From the NCBI RefSeq assembly GCF_002017865.1, contig NZ_MTJN01000002.1:2294001-2358000 (forward strand): 64,000 bases of DNA, in the 5' to 3' direction. Positions 63,855 through 64,000 of the stretch are shown here, one piece after another; the first letter of the stretch is position 1; each line of letters starts with the position of its first letter. The stretch comes from Rhodoferax fermentans. Its GTDB lineage: Bacteria > Pseudomonadota > Gammaproteobacteria > Burkholderiales > Burkholderiaceae_C. Both the position numbers and the translations under genes were made by a program. The notes below the pieces were generated by a model. The model worked only from the letters and a program-made list of their open reading frames with translations. It was not told where the DNA came from and made no database searches.

Positions 63855-64000
63855 ATGGCCTTGTCTGCCATGTTGCAAGGCTGGCGTACCCTCAGCCCGG
63901 TGGCGCGCCTGCTGGTGGCCAATGGCCTGGCCTTCAACCTGGGCTTTTACATGATGATGCCGTACCTGGCGCAGCACATAGGCGGCACCTTGGGGCTGGC
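63855..64000 (+). CDS. MFS transporter, 5' part
   Basis: The first 48 codons of a gene that leaves the window: TLSPVARLLVANGLAFNLGF then MMMPYLAQHIGGTLGLA. The first helix with a positively charged N-terminus and the pattern NLGFYMMMPYLA resemble MdtH/EntS-like major facilitator exporters. It starts three bases after the cupredoxin stop, so it is in the same operon. Substrate unknown. Confidence 0.6.
   Translation, partial: MALSAMLQGWRTLSPVARLLVANGLAFNLGFYMMMPYLAQHIGGTLGL

Overview
The window reads as a chromosomal segment of a GC-rich betaproteobacterium, most likely a Comamonadaceae member close to Rhodoferax. This is inferred from gene content: a KorABC-type 2-oxoacid oxidoreductase, a FruB with fused enzyme I, CcoG, TRAP dicarboxylate transport with DctSR, and DUF4148 proteins. 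A short intergenic repeat built around AGCCCTT...AAGGGCT, a type I associate with this family, supports it. Gene density is high, operons are tight with many ATGA start/stop overlaps, and no rRNA, tRNA or CRISPR array was seen.

Layout. 1-8.7 kb: 3' part of cytosine deaminase (codA), malic enzyme, a hemerythrin, then an operon for an NADP-linked 2-oxoacid:ferredoxin oxidoreductase (korC-korA-korB-like) with a CBS-domain gene. An FNR-type palindrome lies between the hemerythrin and the operon. 8.7-14.9 kb is an accessory island: a 3' scrap of a sulfate-binding-protein gene, a hipBA toxin-antitoxin pair with duplicated operators, a 3' scrap of a flavin monooxygenase gene, and a large RloC/PrrC-like AAA_13 ATPase gene cut in two by an intact IS5-family element with a TTAG target duplication. 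14.9-19.9 kb: methionine uptake (metNIQ), metY and a stand-alone mnmD. 19.9-24.7 kb: ccoG, a MocR regulator, a small cysteine-rich secreted protein with a membrane protein, and a serine hydrolase. 24.7-29.2 kb: sulfate/thiosulfate uptake (sbp-cysT-cysW-cysA) and a thioredoxin-like protein.

29.2-33.4 kb: a three-gene operon of outer-membrane protein, PstS-like periplasmic protein and membrane GGDEF/EAL protein. 33.5-41.8 kb: pfkA, dctR-dctS, a Tat-type dctP paralogue, and dctPQM closed by a strong terminator. 41.8-48.8 kb: a metallo-beta-lactamase-fold hydrolase, LysE exporter, AraC and LysR regulators, a DUF4148 repeat protein, azoR, dsbB, a small secreted Ala/Lys-rich protein behind four 11-bp-phased response-regulator boxes, and a TPR membrane protein. 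48.8-55.4 kb: a LacI-type regulator divergent from fruB-fruK-fruA. 55.4-61.8 kb: an SSB-like protein, a MenI-like thioesterase, katG, a PQQ-type sugar dehydrogenase, a diguanylate cyclase and a BrkB/YihY membrane protein. 61.9-64.0 kb: a Fur-boxed iron-complex binding protein, a decayed ABC ATPase, a pseudoazurin-like cupredoxin and the start of an MFS transporter.

Themes. Sulfur (met, cys, two sulfur-gene remnants), C4-dicarboxylate and fructose carbon flow (dct, malic enzyme, fru, pfk), low-oxygen electron transfer (kor, hemerythrin, ccoG) and redox or metal handling (dsbB, azoR, katG, cupredoxin) dominate. The most unusual signals are the IS-split nuclease-like ATPase, an intergenic repeat that appears to form the signal peptide of Sbp, the phased regulator boxes near 47.07 kb, and gene remnants that bracket hipBA.
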